From Kappaphycus alvarezii (lineage: Eukaryota; Rhodophyta; Florideophyceae; Gigartinales; Solieriaceae), in contig NADL03000758.1 of NCBI GenBank assembly GCA_002205965.3, positions 868,001-932,000 of the forward strand: a DNA stretch of 64,000 nt. Reading direction: 5' to 3'. Below, one piece after another: positions 33,890-46,277 of the stretch (its first letter is position 1; each line of letters opens with the position of its first letter). The translations under genes and the position numbers were made by a program. A model generated the notes under the pieces. That model worked only from the letters and a program-made list of their open reading frames with translations, did not search any database and was not told where the DNA came from.

Positions 33890-34893
33890 TTTCGCAGCAT
33901 ATGCTTCGAGCATAATTGACGCCGAACTGCCACGGAGCCCTGAGGACATTAGTGAGAGACTGAACACCGATACGCTGAAGCGGATACACACCTCCGGGAG
34001 TTTGTCCGACGGCTCCCTGCGTCCGTCACTAATGATGGCAGTCTTCCTGAAACACTGACAGCGCCAAGCCTCGCAGCCAAGCTCGATAGTACACACAACA
34101 ATCTACATCGAGCCTGGTGCGAGTCGGCAGCAAAGTTCTTCTGGAAGGACGACGAATGGACGAGGTTGCCAAACTCAATAAGCATTCAGAAGCAGATATT
34201 CAGCGAAGAATTCGACGTCATGCATACTTGGAAACGCAGGCAGGGGCCTTCCTCGCCGCACACCCCGCTGTAGTCAACCGAACGTCCAACGAGATGTGGA
34301 CAGTGATGCTACGCCGTCACCTAGGAGTTCGCGTGTTTGACGACACCGCACCGCTGCAGTGCGCTGAGTACCATAGGCCCACGGATCTCCTAGGGGACCA
34401 TGCAGCAAACCTTTGTAACAAAGGTCTCGGGTGGACCAACCGGCACACAGCAGTTGTGAGAGTACTTGGGAGAGAGCTGTTTAAAGCAGCAGGAGTTGGC
34501 GTCCAATATGACGTCAAATACCTACTCCTCGGACTGAATGCGCGACCCGCGGATATTCTAGCGCACCCGCGATCCGACTCATTGAACACCCCGCCCCCTC
34601 TTCCTGTGGCCTACGACATCACCGTATCCTCGCCATTCCAGGAGTGCTATATGTCATTGGGAGCACGAAAAGCGCGATCCGTTGCCAACGCAGCAGACAA
34701 GCGAAAGAAGAGGGACCTAGCCACGAAAGTGGCTGCCATTCCTGGCGACGTCCTGCCTGGAAAATCAAGGTTAGGATGCGATTTTGTGCCGCTGGCTTTT
34801 GACTCGTTAGGATCAACTTATGAGAAATCATCAAAGGTCAGAGAAATACGCGACAGCTGTCGCATCGCGCAGCGGATGTTCTACGGGGGATGA
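33890..34893 (+). pseudogene. 3' end of a non-LTR retrotransposon ORF (RLE-type endonuclease domain)
   Basis: The open part (34117-34893) has QRRIRRHAYLETQAGAFL and RRHLGVRVFDDTAPLQCAEY, a zinc-binding segment with HAANLC, then ARPADILAHPR and PVAYDITVSSPF. The RPAD...DITV pair is the catalytic core of restriction-like endonuclease domains at the C-terminus of R2/CRE-like elements. In the knuckle CX2CX(n)HX4C, the second Cys is Y here. Weak frame-shifted homology extends to about 33890. RT is missing, as expected of a 5'-truncated insertion. It sits just right of the solo LTR. It may derive from the family of the element at 39.6-42.2 kb, whose own C-terminus is missing. Confidence 0.65.
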
Positions 34894-34899
34894 AGACCC

Positions 34900-35860
34900 G
34901 CTTATATCAGAAACTGAGCCACTGTACGCTATTGACGTGCCCCGCAACACGCAGAAGTTAGTCACCCTATTCAAAATTAATTTTGTAGCGACTTCACAGT
35001 ATTGCACTTACTGTACTGTACATATTAAAGAGATAAAAATCCAAACGTACTGTAAAGTACAGTACACGTGTATATTACTGTACAGTACTGTATCTCTGAG
35101 AGACTAAACACAGGCTTGCTCAACCCATTCAACTGTATAGGCGAAAATAGGCAAAAATGTACCGTACAAAGTTAAGAGAGATACTTTTACTCTTTTAACT
35201 TATCTTGAGTGTACACCGACTGACCGACTATTCAGTTAAGAGCTAATGGGCACGTCCATACTGTACGAGATACAGTACAGTATCCCCAATGTGAGAACAC
35301 TTTGCTGTAATTCTGTAATGCCGTGGTCTGTACACTACTGTTTACTGTGTCAAAGAAAAGAAAAGGATCAAAATCCTCACTGCCGCGAAGGATACATTTC
35401 ATGATATTGATCGCTTCCGTAGCTGTAAGCGCTTCCACCCCCCTGGTACCACTTTCTGCTTCAACGTCTCTCCGATCTCGTCTCCCGTCATCGATGTGTT
35501 CAGCACGCTGGCCTTGTCGACCGCCCTCATCCAACGCCCTTTCAACACCCTCGCTTCGTCTTTCCTCTACAGCTTTCCCGCTCGCTTCGCTTTTATCATC
35601 ACCATCTTTTTCGCCGTCACCTCTTTTCTCAACACCGAAATCTCCACCTCCCCATCCGCCCCTTTGTCACATCCATTCCCATCCCCTTTTCGTGCCTCCG
35701 CACTAGTAGCACCCACCCCCCACTTCCCTCCTCTTTTACACTTCCATTTCCAGTCTTCTTCCCATCATCCTGATCCAAATTACTCGCGTCACACGACTTG
35801 AGTCGTCCAAACACATCACTTTCTGTGCCTTCTTCCTCTATGGCTTGCCGTCCAAAGTTC
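34900..35860. other. Intergenic; palindrome-rich, then C-rich
   Basis: From 34990 to 35100 ACTGTA/TACAGT motifs are dense, including GTACAGTAC and ACTGTACAGTACTGTA. From 35420 the plus strand becomes C/T-rich and open on several frames (35323-35801); this skew continues into the C-terminal coding part of the deacetylase on the other strand and is not evidence for a separate gene. Confidence 0.45.
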
Positions 35861-35863
35861 GAG

Positions 35864-37662
35864 CTACCCCGTCCATTCAGACGTCGACCTTCTCCCAATC
35901 CCTCGTCGGTGATCCCGCCCTTCATTTCTCCTCCCCGTCTGCTCATCACCCCGCTCCGCACTCTCCAAGTTATTCCGATTCCTCACATTCTCATGCCCAT
36001 CTTTCTCCCTCATTTCCGCCACACGACCATTCCCAGACCCGTCGTCACTGTGTCCATTATCCACAGCCTCCGTTCCTCTCTCGTCCGTTCCTCTCTCCAT
36101 CCTGATGGCAGACCTTCCTTCCATTTCCCTTCGGTCTGAAAATCCTGTTTCCACGTTAACCCCTCCCCAGTTCGCACCCTCGAGGACAACCCCATCTGCC
36201 GCTCCTGTTGCAGCCGTCATTCGGACTGGTCCTGGTTCCTCTGGCTTCGCATCGCGATCTCGACTCGGCGAATACACATCACGCGTTACACCCGGGCCTC
36301 TAGCCCTGTCATCCCCTCCACCCTTTGTTACTTTAGGAAATCTTCTCCGGGCAAAGTTCATACGATTCGCCCGTGTTTTTGCAGACCGTAATGAACTCAG
36401 ACACTGGTCATCTTCATCATCAGACCCAGCATAGTCCACAACATACCGAGCGCGCCGCGACTTTTGCCTTGCATCTGGGTCCTCATCATCTTCATCTCTG
36501 CGATGTACCCCGAGCGATCCGCGAGGTGTATCCATCAACTGCACACTCGCGCGTAAGGCAAATGTCGAAGGTTTTCCAGTAATTGTTCCTTCATCTTTTG
36601 CAATTCGGCCGGGCTATTGTGGTTCTCCATGTTACTCGGGGTTATATGGAGGCGAAAGTCGGGACCATAGAACTCGTAATTGTCGTTGTACGGGAGCTCA
36701 TCCGACAGGGTGACACCAACCACACGGGACGTTTCATACGCCCAGCAACGGGCGACATTGCGAACTGTGTAACCACCGCCGCCCAAGACGAGCATCGGAA
36801 CGTTGTACTTTTTAAAGAAATCAACGCATTGAGCATGACCCAGCAAACTGAGGTTGAAGCAACCGAGACGGTCTCCGGAGAGCGAGTCGGCGCCGCATTG
36901 CAGGACAACGGCATCGGGGCGATACCAGTCCATGACCTTCTCCATGACAGGGACAAAATTTCGCGGTAGCTTTCATCATCTATCCCGTCGCGAAGGGGGA
37001 AGTTGAGGGAATAATGCTTTCCACGACCTAGTCCGATGTCATTGGCGTCACCAGTTCCTGGAAAGTAGTCTCCAAATTTGTGAAAACTGGTCGTCATGAC
37101 TCTATCTGTAGTGTAGAATGCTTCTTCAACTCCATCGCCGTGATGAATGTCGATGTCACAATAGAGAACCCTTGCGTGGACCTTGAGTAGTTCCAAAATA
37201 GCGAGGACACAATCATTAATATAGCAAAAGCCGGACGCCTCTGCCTTTTTCGCATGATGCAAACCACCTGCCCAGTTTATAGCGACTTGACAATCACCAC
37301 TATTGAGTCGGGCGGCACCCGCTAGGGATCCGCCGGCAGCAATTTGGCAATATTCGTATAGGCCGTCAAAAACCGGGCAATCCTCAAGAACGTTGAAACG
37401 ACATAGAGAAGTGGCTTGCTCGGCAATGTTGTAGGGGGTGATTGTCTTGAGAAATGAAATGTACTCGTCGGAATGGAACCGCGTCATGTCACGGTCAGTG
37501 GCACGGGGTAGGGAGGACGTCCATTCTTCTGTAAAGACCATAAGAGACGAGAAGGTTATGAGTCATACGCATGCGATGCGGTTTCATAGGATGGCCTTCG
37601 GCATAGTAATAATTACCGACGTCGGCATCGTAGAAATAGGATACTTTCCGACGGGTAGACAT
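35864..37662 (-). CDS. Class I histone deacetylase (RPD3/HDAC1 type)
   Basis: Zinc-dependent removal of acetyl groups from histone lysines, in nuclear co-repressor complexes. The start at 37662 gives [20 protein letters not shown] and [16 protein letters not shown], the canonical class I N-terminus. The catalytic part has [65 protein letters not shown] and [17 protein letters not shown]; the Asp-His and later Asp zinc ligands and the active-site HH pair are present. Frame breaks fall near 37505, 36955 and 36555, each repaired in the protein reading by one or two bases. The last joins NLRHLPYA to [10 protein letters not shown] as in HDAC1. The roughly 220-residue tail is acidic then Arg/Gly/Glu-rich and poorly conserved. 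About 600 residues in all; longer than typical because of the tail. Confidence 0.95.
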
Positions 37663-37669
37663 GGTCAAG

Positions 37670-39470
37670 TCAAGGTGAGGATGCTACGGGGGGAGTAAGT
37701 TGAGAATGGAAGTTAGGGATAGTAGGGGGGGAGGGGAGTGAAGGGAAAGAATGGGGCCGGGGACAGAGGACTGGTAATGGTAAAGCGCGGGATGCAGCAA
37801 AGTTGGAGGTCGCTCGTAGTTATGAGCGTGATGTCAGAAACGGTAGGATACATTCATATTGAAAAAGTTTTCGACTTGTTTTTTTGAAGGGTTGTGTCAA
37901 GGCGGAGTTGAGGGGTGGACTGCTGTCCATATTACATGACATGATCAAAGGCTTTTGAATTTTGCAGCGGCGCGAGATGCTTTTGGGAAACACAGCCAAT
38001 TAGGTGGGTCCACTTGCCGTATGTTTCACTCGTCAATTCCCCAGCTACAGTTTTCAGTAGAGCATCAAGTATGACACGAAATTAGCTTACAGTCACTTTG
38101 TGCAGCACTATTCCAATTGTACTGTAATGCCGTTTCACTTCTTGCTAGCTAGTAGATACTCGTTGAAGTTAAGTTTCTCTAGCTGTTGTGGTGGTAGATC
38201 TTTACGAGTTGTACGGTATGGCACAGAAGCGCTAGAAACATTACTGCATTAACATCGAGGGTCCAGTGCACGAACCGACTACGGTGCTAGCAAGCGCTAA
38301 CCGGGTGGTCCGTGCGGAGGGTACTCAGAAATTAACTACAAATGCAGGCGGCGATTGTAAACCTGTCGCGCCTGCATCACTTGGAGACTAAACGCGAAAC
38401 AGGTAACGAAGTCGCGAGGCTCCTGTTGAGGGGAGAAACCGCGACGGGAAGCAGCGAAGGAAGCAAGGCGGCAGAAGAAATTGCTGGCTGAACAGACTCT
38501 AAATCTTTTGAATCCTCAATGCTTACCGGGCATCGAAAACTGCGTGAACAGGCAGGGTTTGAAGGCATCGATAACCGGCCTCGCCTTTTTTTTCGTCATC
38601 GTAATGGGTATGTAATCATGGAAAGCAATTCTAAAATGTATGGAGGAAGTAACGGCGATTCGGGGAGATGAAAGTTTTTATTCGGTACAGCTGTTCACCG
38701 AGATTCGTAGTGCTGATTACCTGCACGGTTCTGGCTCAATTTGAAGTCATGCAGATTATATTTCCGCCTCTGGCACAATGTGGACAATTTACGAGGTTCT
38801 CGACAAATACCTGAAAGGAACTGCCAGTCCTGAGAAGCAGTCTCTGCTCTATTTTAGCCACATGACACACAATTCCTTACCACTCTACCAGTGCTGAAGC
38901 GAGGTTTTGGTTTCAATCTCTGCGCTTAGGGGAACTGTGTACAGTACTAGCCATTCGAGGAACGAGAAAATCACTTATTTCTCGCAACATGGCACAGAAG
39001 ATCGGTAACTACGTAGTGTCACATGGGATATCGCTCGCAGTCCCGTAGATGACCTCGACGCGTACCTGACTCACCACCGATCGACGATGCAATATCTACC
39101 TTCAAAATCCACCCTCCACCCCGCGCTCAAACAGGGAAGCAGATTGGGGCGCAACAGGCCCGGACTAGGGGCCGAACCTCTCGGATAACCACCAAAGCTG
39201 GAGAACTGCATGCAGGTCGAAGAGCACTACGCTTTCCAACCCCGTCTTGCTATTCTTTACTGTACTGTACTGTACTCATTGAAGGGGGAAAAGCTTGGGT
39301 GCTTCATTGATTTAGAGACAGTGGCGGCGATTAACCGACAGGGTTGTACCTAAGCATGGAAAGCCGACAGGTGGGGGCGTTGTTACAGGACTATGCATTG
39401 AAGTTAACTTTTCTCTCTGCCTGGCAACTGAATTCGTAAAGATCTGTCAAGCAAAAGCAGAAATAAAGTA
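37670..39470. other. Intergenic with possible gag-like remnant
   Basis: 37.67-38.6 kb shows no coding signal; a G-rich strip lies near 37690-37750 upstream of the deacetylase. At 38765-38870 plus, SASGTMWTIYEVLDKYLKGT reads like a copia gag helix, followed in frame near 39045-39140 by VDDLDAYLTHHRSTMQYL, but there is no knuckle or pol. A TACTGTACTGTACTGTAC run is at about 39258. Confidence 0.35.
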
Positions 39471-39559
39471 CAGTGTACAACCTGAGCAGGAGCCTTCTCA
39501 TCCTTCTCTCTTTCGCTCGCTCCCTCTCTCTCTCATTCCGTCCATCAATCCACTCAGTT

Positions 39560-42170
39560 AACCGTCACCAACCTGCGTTCGACATCCCCGCTTGGTATGG
39601 CGAAAGCCAGAACCGACAAGGCACGTTCGCTCTCCAGGTCGGACACAACCACGACGCACACACAGACAAGAGTTGCCACGATCCCCTCCACGGTACGAGA
39701 TTTCTGCCTTTTGCAGGATGGATTACTGCAACAACCACCGAAACCTGTCCCACCCAAGGCCCCGCAACGCCACAGCCGATACCCAGTCTGTATCGAGCAG
39801 GCCTCAGTCAACGGAACGACGGGGCTTGAGTATGAATTGGCCCTGATGATGTCCACCCTCGCGTTCTCAGCAGGGCCGCCAGGCAAGGGCGCCCTGTCGC
39901 CCTACGCGGATGCACAAGCATGCCTGCTGATAGCGACAGAAGGTGCTGGAAAGTACTGCCGAAACACGCTCTGGGGGAGTGGACAATTGTAGTGCACTAC
40001 GCTGCGGATTCCCCAACTCTCCTCAAAATCAGGAAATGCTTCGCAATGATCTCCCTGGTGCTCGTCTCTCGACAAATACACTGTCCGATCTCATCGCCGA
40101 GCTTCCTACGCTCGAGTGGAAGGTCGGTGCTTGCATTGCAGCCGCCCGCGAGGTTGGGTTCCTCAAGACCATACCTTCCGACTTTAGCATGAGAGAATGC
40201 AATTCCATGGCTAGAGCACTCACTCGCCTCGTTGACACAACAGCGGGCACCCCACCATGCGAAAATGGTTTCGTGGAGAATTTGATTTCGAGGTTCTACA
40301 GGGGGTGCCCACACCTGGCACCGGAAACAGACCAAAACGACGGACCCCTAGCCGACGATGCCAAGTCAACGACAACCTACAAGTTGACTCGGATGCGCGA
40401 GACACCCCTAGCGAAGCACCGGAGCCAGAAACCCTACCAGCGGCCACCACAACAAAAACAAGGAGACCCCGGACAGTGAAGCGGAAATACCGGAGCCCGC
40501 CACAGTCCAAGACAAACCCGAAAGCGCCACGCCACCGGGAACAAGAAAAACAACCCTGGCCCTGAAAACCATGGAACCCTCATATGCGAAACTTCGGATC
40601 GCAAAACCTAAGGAAACAGGCGCCGCTCAGCGGCTTTAAGAACCTAAGCCCGGGATCCCTGAAGCCCCATCCACACTCATGGCGAACACCGAGCTATGAA
40701 CGAACCGCACCCCGCCCTGTCACAGCGCATGAAGGAGATGCGGACGGCGAAGGTACGACTTGACCCTACCCCCAATGGGAAAACGGGCGAGCAAGGCCTC
40801 TCGCCATTAGTCCCCACCTCCTTTCCCGATTGCCCGTAACGATGCCCCCAATGCCCCCGATGCCCTCCTCCGCAACCAACGAAACAGTCTACCCCTACTG
40901 CTCCTCTTCCTTCGGTCTATGATGCACTGCACCGCTCGCTAAGGCATTCGGACATCTTCGACTGCATTCCTGGGAATTGCATGCGCAGTCTCGCCATTTT
41001 CTCATACAGCTCTTCCGAACTGCAGCAAACGCACAGAACGCTGAAGCAGTCCACACTGCTTTCCTCCGGCTACACGTTCTTCCCACTGCAGTCTTGCGAC
41101 GTTTAATGCGCAGGGAAGCCGGATGGCGGTCTCAGACAAGGCAAAGCCAAGGACTCTAAGAACGCATCCGTCGCGCCAGTGCAGGCGAATGGAGCGAACT
41201 TTGGGGAGAATCCCTTCAAGCACACCAGAACAGAGAAGAGCGAATCGTCCGACGTCGACCGCGGCAGACCGAGACAGACAATAGGCGCGATCCAAAGATT
41301 CGCCGGGCAGCCCACTTAGCTGCAGATGCGCAGTACGGGCGTGCGATGGGCATCCTACATCAGTCGCGCATCGAGGACGTGCGTGACCCACAAGTTTTAC
41401 AACGTCTACGAGAGATGCACCCAGCACTACAATCTCCTGTGACACCCATCGAAGCGAGAGACCTTCCGCTCCGATGGAAATTACTGAGGAGGCCGTTCTA
41501 GGCGCCGTCCGACGCCTGAACCCGAACTCCGCGCCTGGTCCGCGCAGAATGTCCCCTCGGCTTCTTCGATTGTTGGCCAACACAGCGGTCATTCCTAGAG
41601 CAGCTGTGATGGGCATCTCGGGGCTAATTGCGGTTGTGATGAGACTGGCTCAGGGGGACCTCCCGGACGAGACAATCCTTCTGATCTCTTCTGCGACACT
41701 GTTGCCCATCCAACCCCGGCCACACAAGATCCGCCCCGTCGCTATTGGGGACGGCCCGCGGCTACTCTTAACGAAGGTGCTACCAAGAGCAATCGAGGCC
41801 ACGAGAGAGTACCTCGCACCCCTGCAAGTTGCCAAAGGCGTGCCCTGTGGACTGGATTCCATTGTGTACAGTACTTTACGAGGCACGTAGACTGGTCGAG
41901 CGCCGACACGATTAGGTCGAGTGTGCACTACTAACAGTGGATGCAAAAAAAGCATTCAATCGGTTCTCGAGACTAACCTTATTGTACATGCTGTGAGCGA
42001 AAAACGAACTTGTTCATACCCCTATGGTGGGCTATCTCAGCCCGAATAAGATAGCACTGTTTGAAACCTTGGGAAACGCCATTACTTCTCAAGCCAGTTC
42101 TGTTAGTTCAGTAGCATCACAAGGTAGAAAGAGCAGTAGACCAAGCAATAGGGATAAACAATAAAAATGG
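39560..42170 (+). mobile_element. Non-LTR retrotransposon, 3' truncated inside RT
   Basis: N-terminal frames (39597-39992, 39943-40479, 40257-40565) overlap in different phases and look like the N-terminal part of a non-LTR ORF: basic, Pro/Thr-rich, with LTRLVDTTAG and FVENLISRFYRGCP. The RT begins with a preceding helix block near 41300-41450 (RAAHLAADAQYGRAMGIL and LQRLREMHPAL) and continues in the frame 41474-41890. Sequence similarity ends at about 42130, close to a Tc1-like remnant. No poly-A tail or target duplication was found. Base composition is more GC-rich than its neighbours. Confidence 0.75.
41300..42130 (+). pseudogene. Reverse transcriptase N-terminal half, non-LTR type
   Basis: EITEEAVLGAVRRLNPNSAP is the usual RT block 0/1 opening, with APGP. 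Next come LLPIQPRPHKIRPVAIGDGP (the L-x-P-x-x-Kxx-x-RPI/V motif) and EYLAPLQVAKGVPCGLDSIV (LaPxQ-GV-xGxE block). After a frame break near 41880, ERRHD, LLTVDAKKAFNRFSRLTLLY gives the first catalytic aspartate in D-A-K-x-A-F. The YADD palm motif was not found: sequence ends near SQASSVSSVASQ. It cannot be functional as written. Confidence 0.8.
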
Positions 42171-42229
42171 AGCCACAACTAACGAAATTTCAAATGACAC
42201 AAGAAAAAATGTAACTCCTTACGAAAGTC

Positions 42230-43330
42230 TCAGTACTTAGTGGGATCTCCATTGGAGTCGATAACTAATAGCATACGTTTCGGCAAGCTTTGGTACAGTT
42301 TCCATATGTAAGAACTTTCAATTGTGGCCCACGCATCCTCGATAGATGACTCCAACTCGTCCACTCTACTAAACTGCCTTCCCCTACAGTAGACACGACG
42401 GGCAACCCTCAGACGTTGTTGATAATATTGAGGTCTAGGACTTTGCTGGCCACGGTAGGACCCGTTCATCACACTGAGACAAAAAACTTGTCTGCTGGGA
42501 CCGGTGGATGCTAGCACCATCCTGCTGAAACGTCCATGTGGTAGTCTCCCCAAATGTTTCTGCGGTCTAACGTATCAACGTGCTCTGCAGATCCTTGTAA
42601 TGCTCTGCAGGGTCCTGCTTTCCTGTTAAAAACACTAGCAGAGATGTCCCGTAAAAGCTAATTGCGGTCCAAATCATTACTGAACCCCCACCATTCTGAT
42701 GAGTCTGGAAACGACGCGATTTTTTCGTATATTTTTTCTTAGATCATGCCAATACATCAAAAGTACATCCTGTACATCCAGGTTAAACTTATGTCCAACA
42801 ATCGCTACCTTTGGAAATAAATCGACGTGACCACTGCAATCTGTTTCTTGTGCTTTTTTTCATCAAATATTGCTTGTTGATCCGCCGATAGCGAAACTGC
42901 AGAGAAGCTGAAAGGATCTGCTGAACTCTACGAACAATGGCTAGAAATTTCAGAGCCAGTTTGATATCTGCCGCACTGAAATCTCCTTTGGATGCCATTC
43001 GGAAATCCTTGAACGCTCATGCTCTGAGATTTCCTGAGCATTTCTGGGTGTCTCTGTACTGCGGCGGTGTACCTTCTTTGCGATGAAGTTCTGAATTGAG
43101 CGTGGGCCTCGGTTCAATTCCACTTAAATGGCAAGGATTGGAATCAGCTCTCTAGCCATTTCTACAATCTGCCCTTTTCGAAGTCGCTCAGGTTTGCCTT
43201 TCGGAAATTTTCGGGAGTTTTGAATTCTCTTGTGGCGATCTACGGGAATGGAAGACAAATCCCTTTGTCTACATGTATCTTTCATGCCCATAGACCATTC
43301 TTTTGTTGCTTGACTTTGCTTTTTTTCGCG
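42230..43330 (-). pseudogene. Tc1/mariner-type transposase, degenerate
   Basis: Reading from 43330 down on the minus strand: a helix-turn-helix region with NSRKFPKGKPERLRKGQIVE and EMARELIPI, then MKKSTRNRLQWSRRFISKG (about 42865-42805). The core follows across frames: HKFNLDVQDVLLMYWHDLRK (42780-42740), GGGSVMIWTAISFYGTSLLV (42690-42630), TFQQDGASIHRS (42545-42510) and VLPWPAKS. The C-terminus is VDELESSIEDAWATIE, LYQSLPKRMLLVID and DPTKY-stop, which is diagnostic for Tc1-like transposases. The D34D/E catalytic layout is recognisable only in part. No terminal inverted repeats were found on a visual search. Confidence 0.8.
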
Positions 43331-45207
43331 CTAAATTGTTCTTCTATCATTTGATTTTTCGTTTAATTTATAGGAATAATTCTACTTTTTTTTAGGGTCA
43401 CGCAAAACGCTGGCTTTCATATGTGGATCCGAGAAGCAGACGGTCTCTAGTGTTAACGTCGATTCATTTTGCTACAATTTGGCGTCGCCGGGACACTTTA
43501 CTGCACAGCATTGGCCGAAAATGGGGTTGTTCAAGTTCGAATTTCGGAGAATGTAATATGAGAGGGAAGTCCAGATTTACGATGGAGTAGAAATTCCTTG
43601 GCTCCAAATATTTTATGATAACCCTGTAAACCTTTTTGTTGGGATGATATCAATTCCATTCCAGGTGGCAACTACCGTTCCAGGTAGCTACTCAATTTTG
43701 TGATCATAAATTCCACCAATTCCATCAATGGGAATATGGACTAAGAGTTTCGGGATTAATGGAATCATTTTCGGATTCAAAAAGTATGTGTTCGGGAGAT
43801 TCTTGTTCACAAAAATATGATGTGTTTTCATTGTTCTCAAATCCAATTCCATCTTTTTGCACAGTATCTAAATATATGGCCCTCGGGATATATTCTGAAT
43901 AATATCCTACCCTTAACAGTTGTCTTCATTTAAAATTTCTATTTCGTTAACACCCATTTCCATAATGACACCGGAAATGTCATCCACAGTATTATCAATA
44001 AATTGTTTCATTAACTCATTTGCTTTTCGTATTTTGAATGCAAGTTAGCTCGATGAAAAAGAATGGGTGATGGATGGCCATATATAGCTGCAATAAAAAC
44101 CTGCAGTTTGATTTATGGGCTGTAACAATTAGAGATGTTATCGAATTTTATTTCTGGTTTAGGAGATGTCAAAAATTCTCTTTTTCAATTTGTTAAATAT
44201 ATGAATAATTCCACAATATCACCAACATTGATAGGTATATCGTTCATTGACTGCAATTTGAGGACAAGATTTAATTTCCTTTTCGCAATGAGTTCATTAT
44301 GCGTAGAACGTATATTTTCCCGTAGAACTCGGGGACCAGAATTATCGATAGGTCAAATATGGCCTGTAGAAATTTTTTAATAATTTAAAACATCATTACC
44401 ATATAAAACTTTTGATATCTGAAACAATCGAGCAACACGCACGGAATTACTTGTAGAAGTACAATAGGATTTTTCAAAAATGTCTCTTAACATTTTCTGT
44501 ATCCACTAAATCGATTTTTTAAATTTTCGTTCTGTCTTCGGAAGCCAATGTGACAAAAGTAAATCCCTTTTCTTTCAAAATGAAACTTGAAAATATCATT
44601 TTCAAACGCCTGCTTTTCTCTAGTATTGTAAGGGCCCAAAAACTTTAGGATCCATAGCGGTTCGATGGAATTGATACAATTTTCATTTTAAGGTACTATT
44701 GTTCTAACAGAAAGCCATGTAACAGAGTCCCAAATATGAAAAAATCTAAAATTTCCACAAAAAAGATCCATGCACTCTTATTAATTAAACCAATAGATAT
44801 TGAACTTTTGGATACTTCGCGAGGATAATTTCGTTTGTTGGAGATATCCGAAATTTTTCATGAATCAATAATGTTTAAATTTTAAAATTACATCTATCAT
44901 TTCATCAAGAATTTTTCTCAACTAATAATTTTATATCTTCATGGTTTTAATTACTATTTTCATGTCTGCGGTCCTTTCTTAATATTCTTATCATCCCAAG
45001 ATACCTTTCTCCGGGTATTGATATTATTGGAACAAATTTCAGATACAATTGAATTTAAACCCATCGTAATATTTTATGAAACTATTCCCAGCTACATGAA
45101 AGTATTGACCGTAATGCACCACTGTAATGGAAGCGATTAATTTTTCGTTATGTAGTACAATGCGTGAAACGCAAGCAGAGACGGCCAACAAGCGAAATTG
45201 CCTAAGG

Positions 45208-45315
45208 CAATGCTTAGTAAGGAAACGCACAAAGAACACACCAGACGCTCGGGATCTGCTGCAATGCTTAGCAAGGAAACGCACAAAGAACACACCAGAC
45301 GCTCAGGATCTGCTT
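45208..45315 (+). repeat. Tandem duplication, 54 bp x 2, in frame
   Basis: The unit CAATGCTTAG(T/C)AAGGAAA then CGCACAAAGAACACACCAGA repeats at period 54 (18 codons) with only about three differences. In the plus frame it encodes CLxRKRTKNTPDAxDLLQ twice. The near identity points to a recent duplication. Confidence 0.85.
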
Positions 45316-46038
45316 TCTCTTAAAGCAACCTGCGTTGCAGTAACTCAGCCCCACGTCTCTGACGATGCTGGCTTGTCACGGCTTGCAACGTCAATGACAA
45401 AGGCACTCGGACGGTGTGGTAGAGCGGGAATAAGTCTCCTTGCGGCTGTAAGTCACTCCTACTTCCGGATTGTAAGGCTGGACCGTGTCCAAAGGCTTCG
45501 GATAGTGATCGCTTGCATTATTCTTCTAGGTACGATGCTGGATGCGTGGCAACAGCCAGTAGCAAACCTTGAAGGGTTGCGACGTGGTCGCAAGTCTCCT
45601 TAGGAGATGCGGGGAGTGTCTCCGATGACACACTGGAAGGCGATTCCACTTATATATAGACGCTGAATCACGTAAGCGCCAAAGGCGGTACGGGACACTC
45701 CGAGCTTAAAAAGGAAACAAACAAGAAAAAGGGAAGACGCGAAGGTCAGTAGACGTGGGATCCCGAAGGAAAACATACGCAAAGCGGGGACACCTGAGCG
45801 GAATAGAAAAAGTTATATCCAAAGCTGCTATGAACAAGGAAACCTCGAATGAACGAAGTAAAAAGTCTAACGCCTACACGCAAGTGCTGCGAGGACGCCT
45901 TGAAGGAACAAAAGTTTGGAACCAAATCCAGAGCCTGCACCGGGGTTCCTTTGCTGTAGAGAGTCTGTGAATCAGTTACATAATAAAAACTAACTAGTCT
46001 ACTCTACAACTACAAGTGGTAAACCTAAATAATGTAAG

Positions 46039-46277
46039 TGTCAGGCCCGTAGTGGGCCGAAGTTATATCCGCGTTAGCGGATAAATAGGATGATACTTGG
46101 CCCAATGGGCGGCCGTGGCCAATAAAAATATGGAGTCTCCTTAGATTTCCATTCATCCCATGGGGCGCGTTCCATGGCCTAAGGCCAGTTAGCAGTCAGC
46201 TTACAGTTGTAATTAAAAGTTAGTGTCAATAAACGGATCAAAATTCGATCACCCAAAATCGGCTTAGCCGTCCAACA
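46039..46277 (+). repeat. LTR-like segment with short hairpins
   Basis: It opens TGTCAGGCCCGTAGTGGGCC and ends CCGTCCAACA, giving TGT...ACA ends. Short inverted repeats include GGCCC-GTAGT-GGGCC, ATCCGC-GTTA-GCGGAT and the palindrome TGGCCTAAGGCCA. No second copy is in the window. Possibly the 3' LTR of the insertion described at 45120-46296. Confidence 0.4.

Noticed and set aside
35323..36582. Several overlapping plus-strand Ser/Pro frames
   Set aside because: They run opposite the C-terminal coding part and 3' side of the deacetylase and are kept open by base skew; no plus-strand motif was seen.
41002..41616. 204-codon minus-strand frame
   Set aside because: It lies opposite the non-LTR RT region, whose plus-strand motifs are clear; the minus reading has none.
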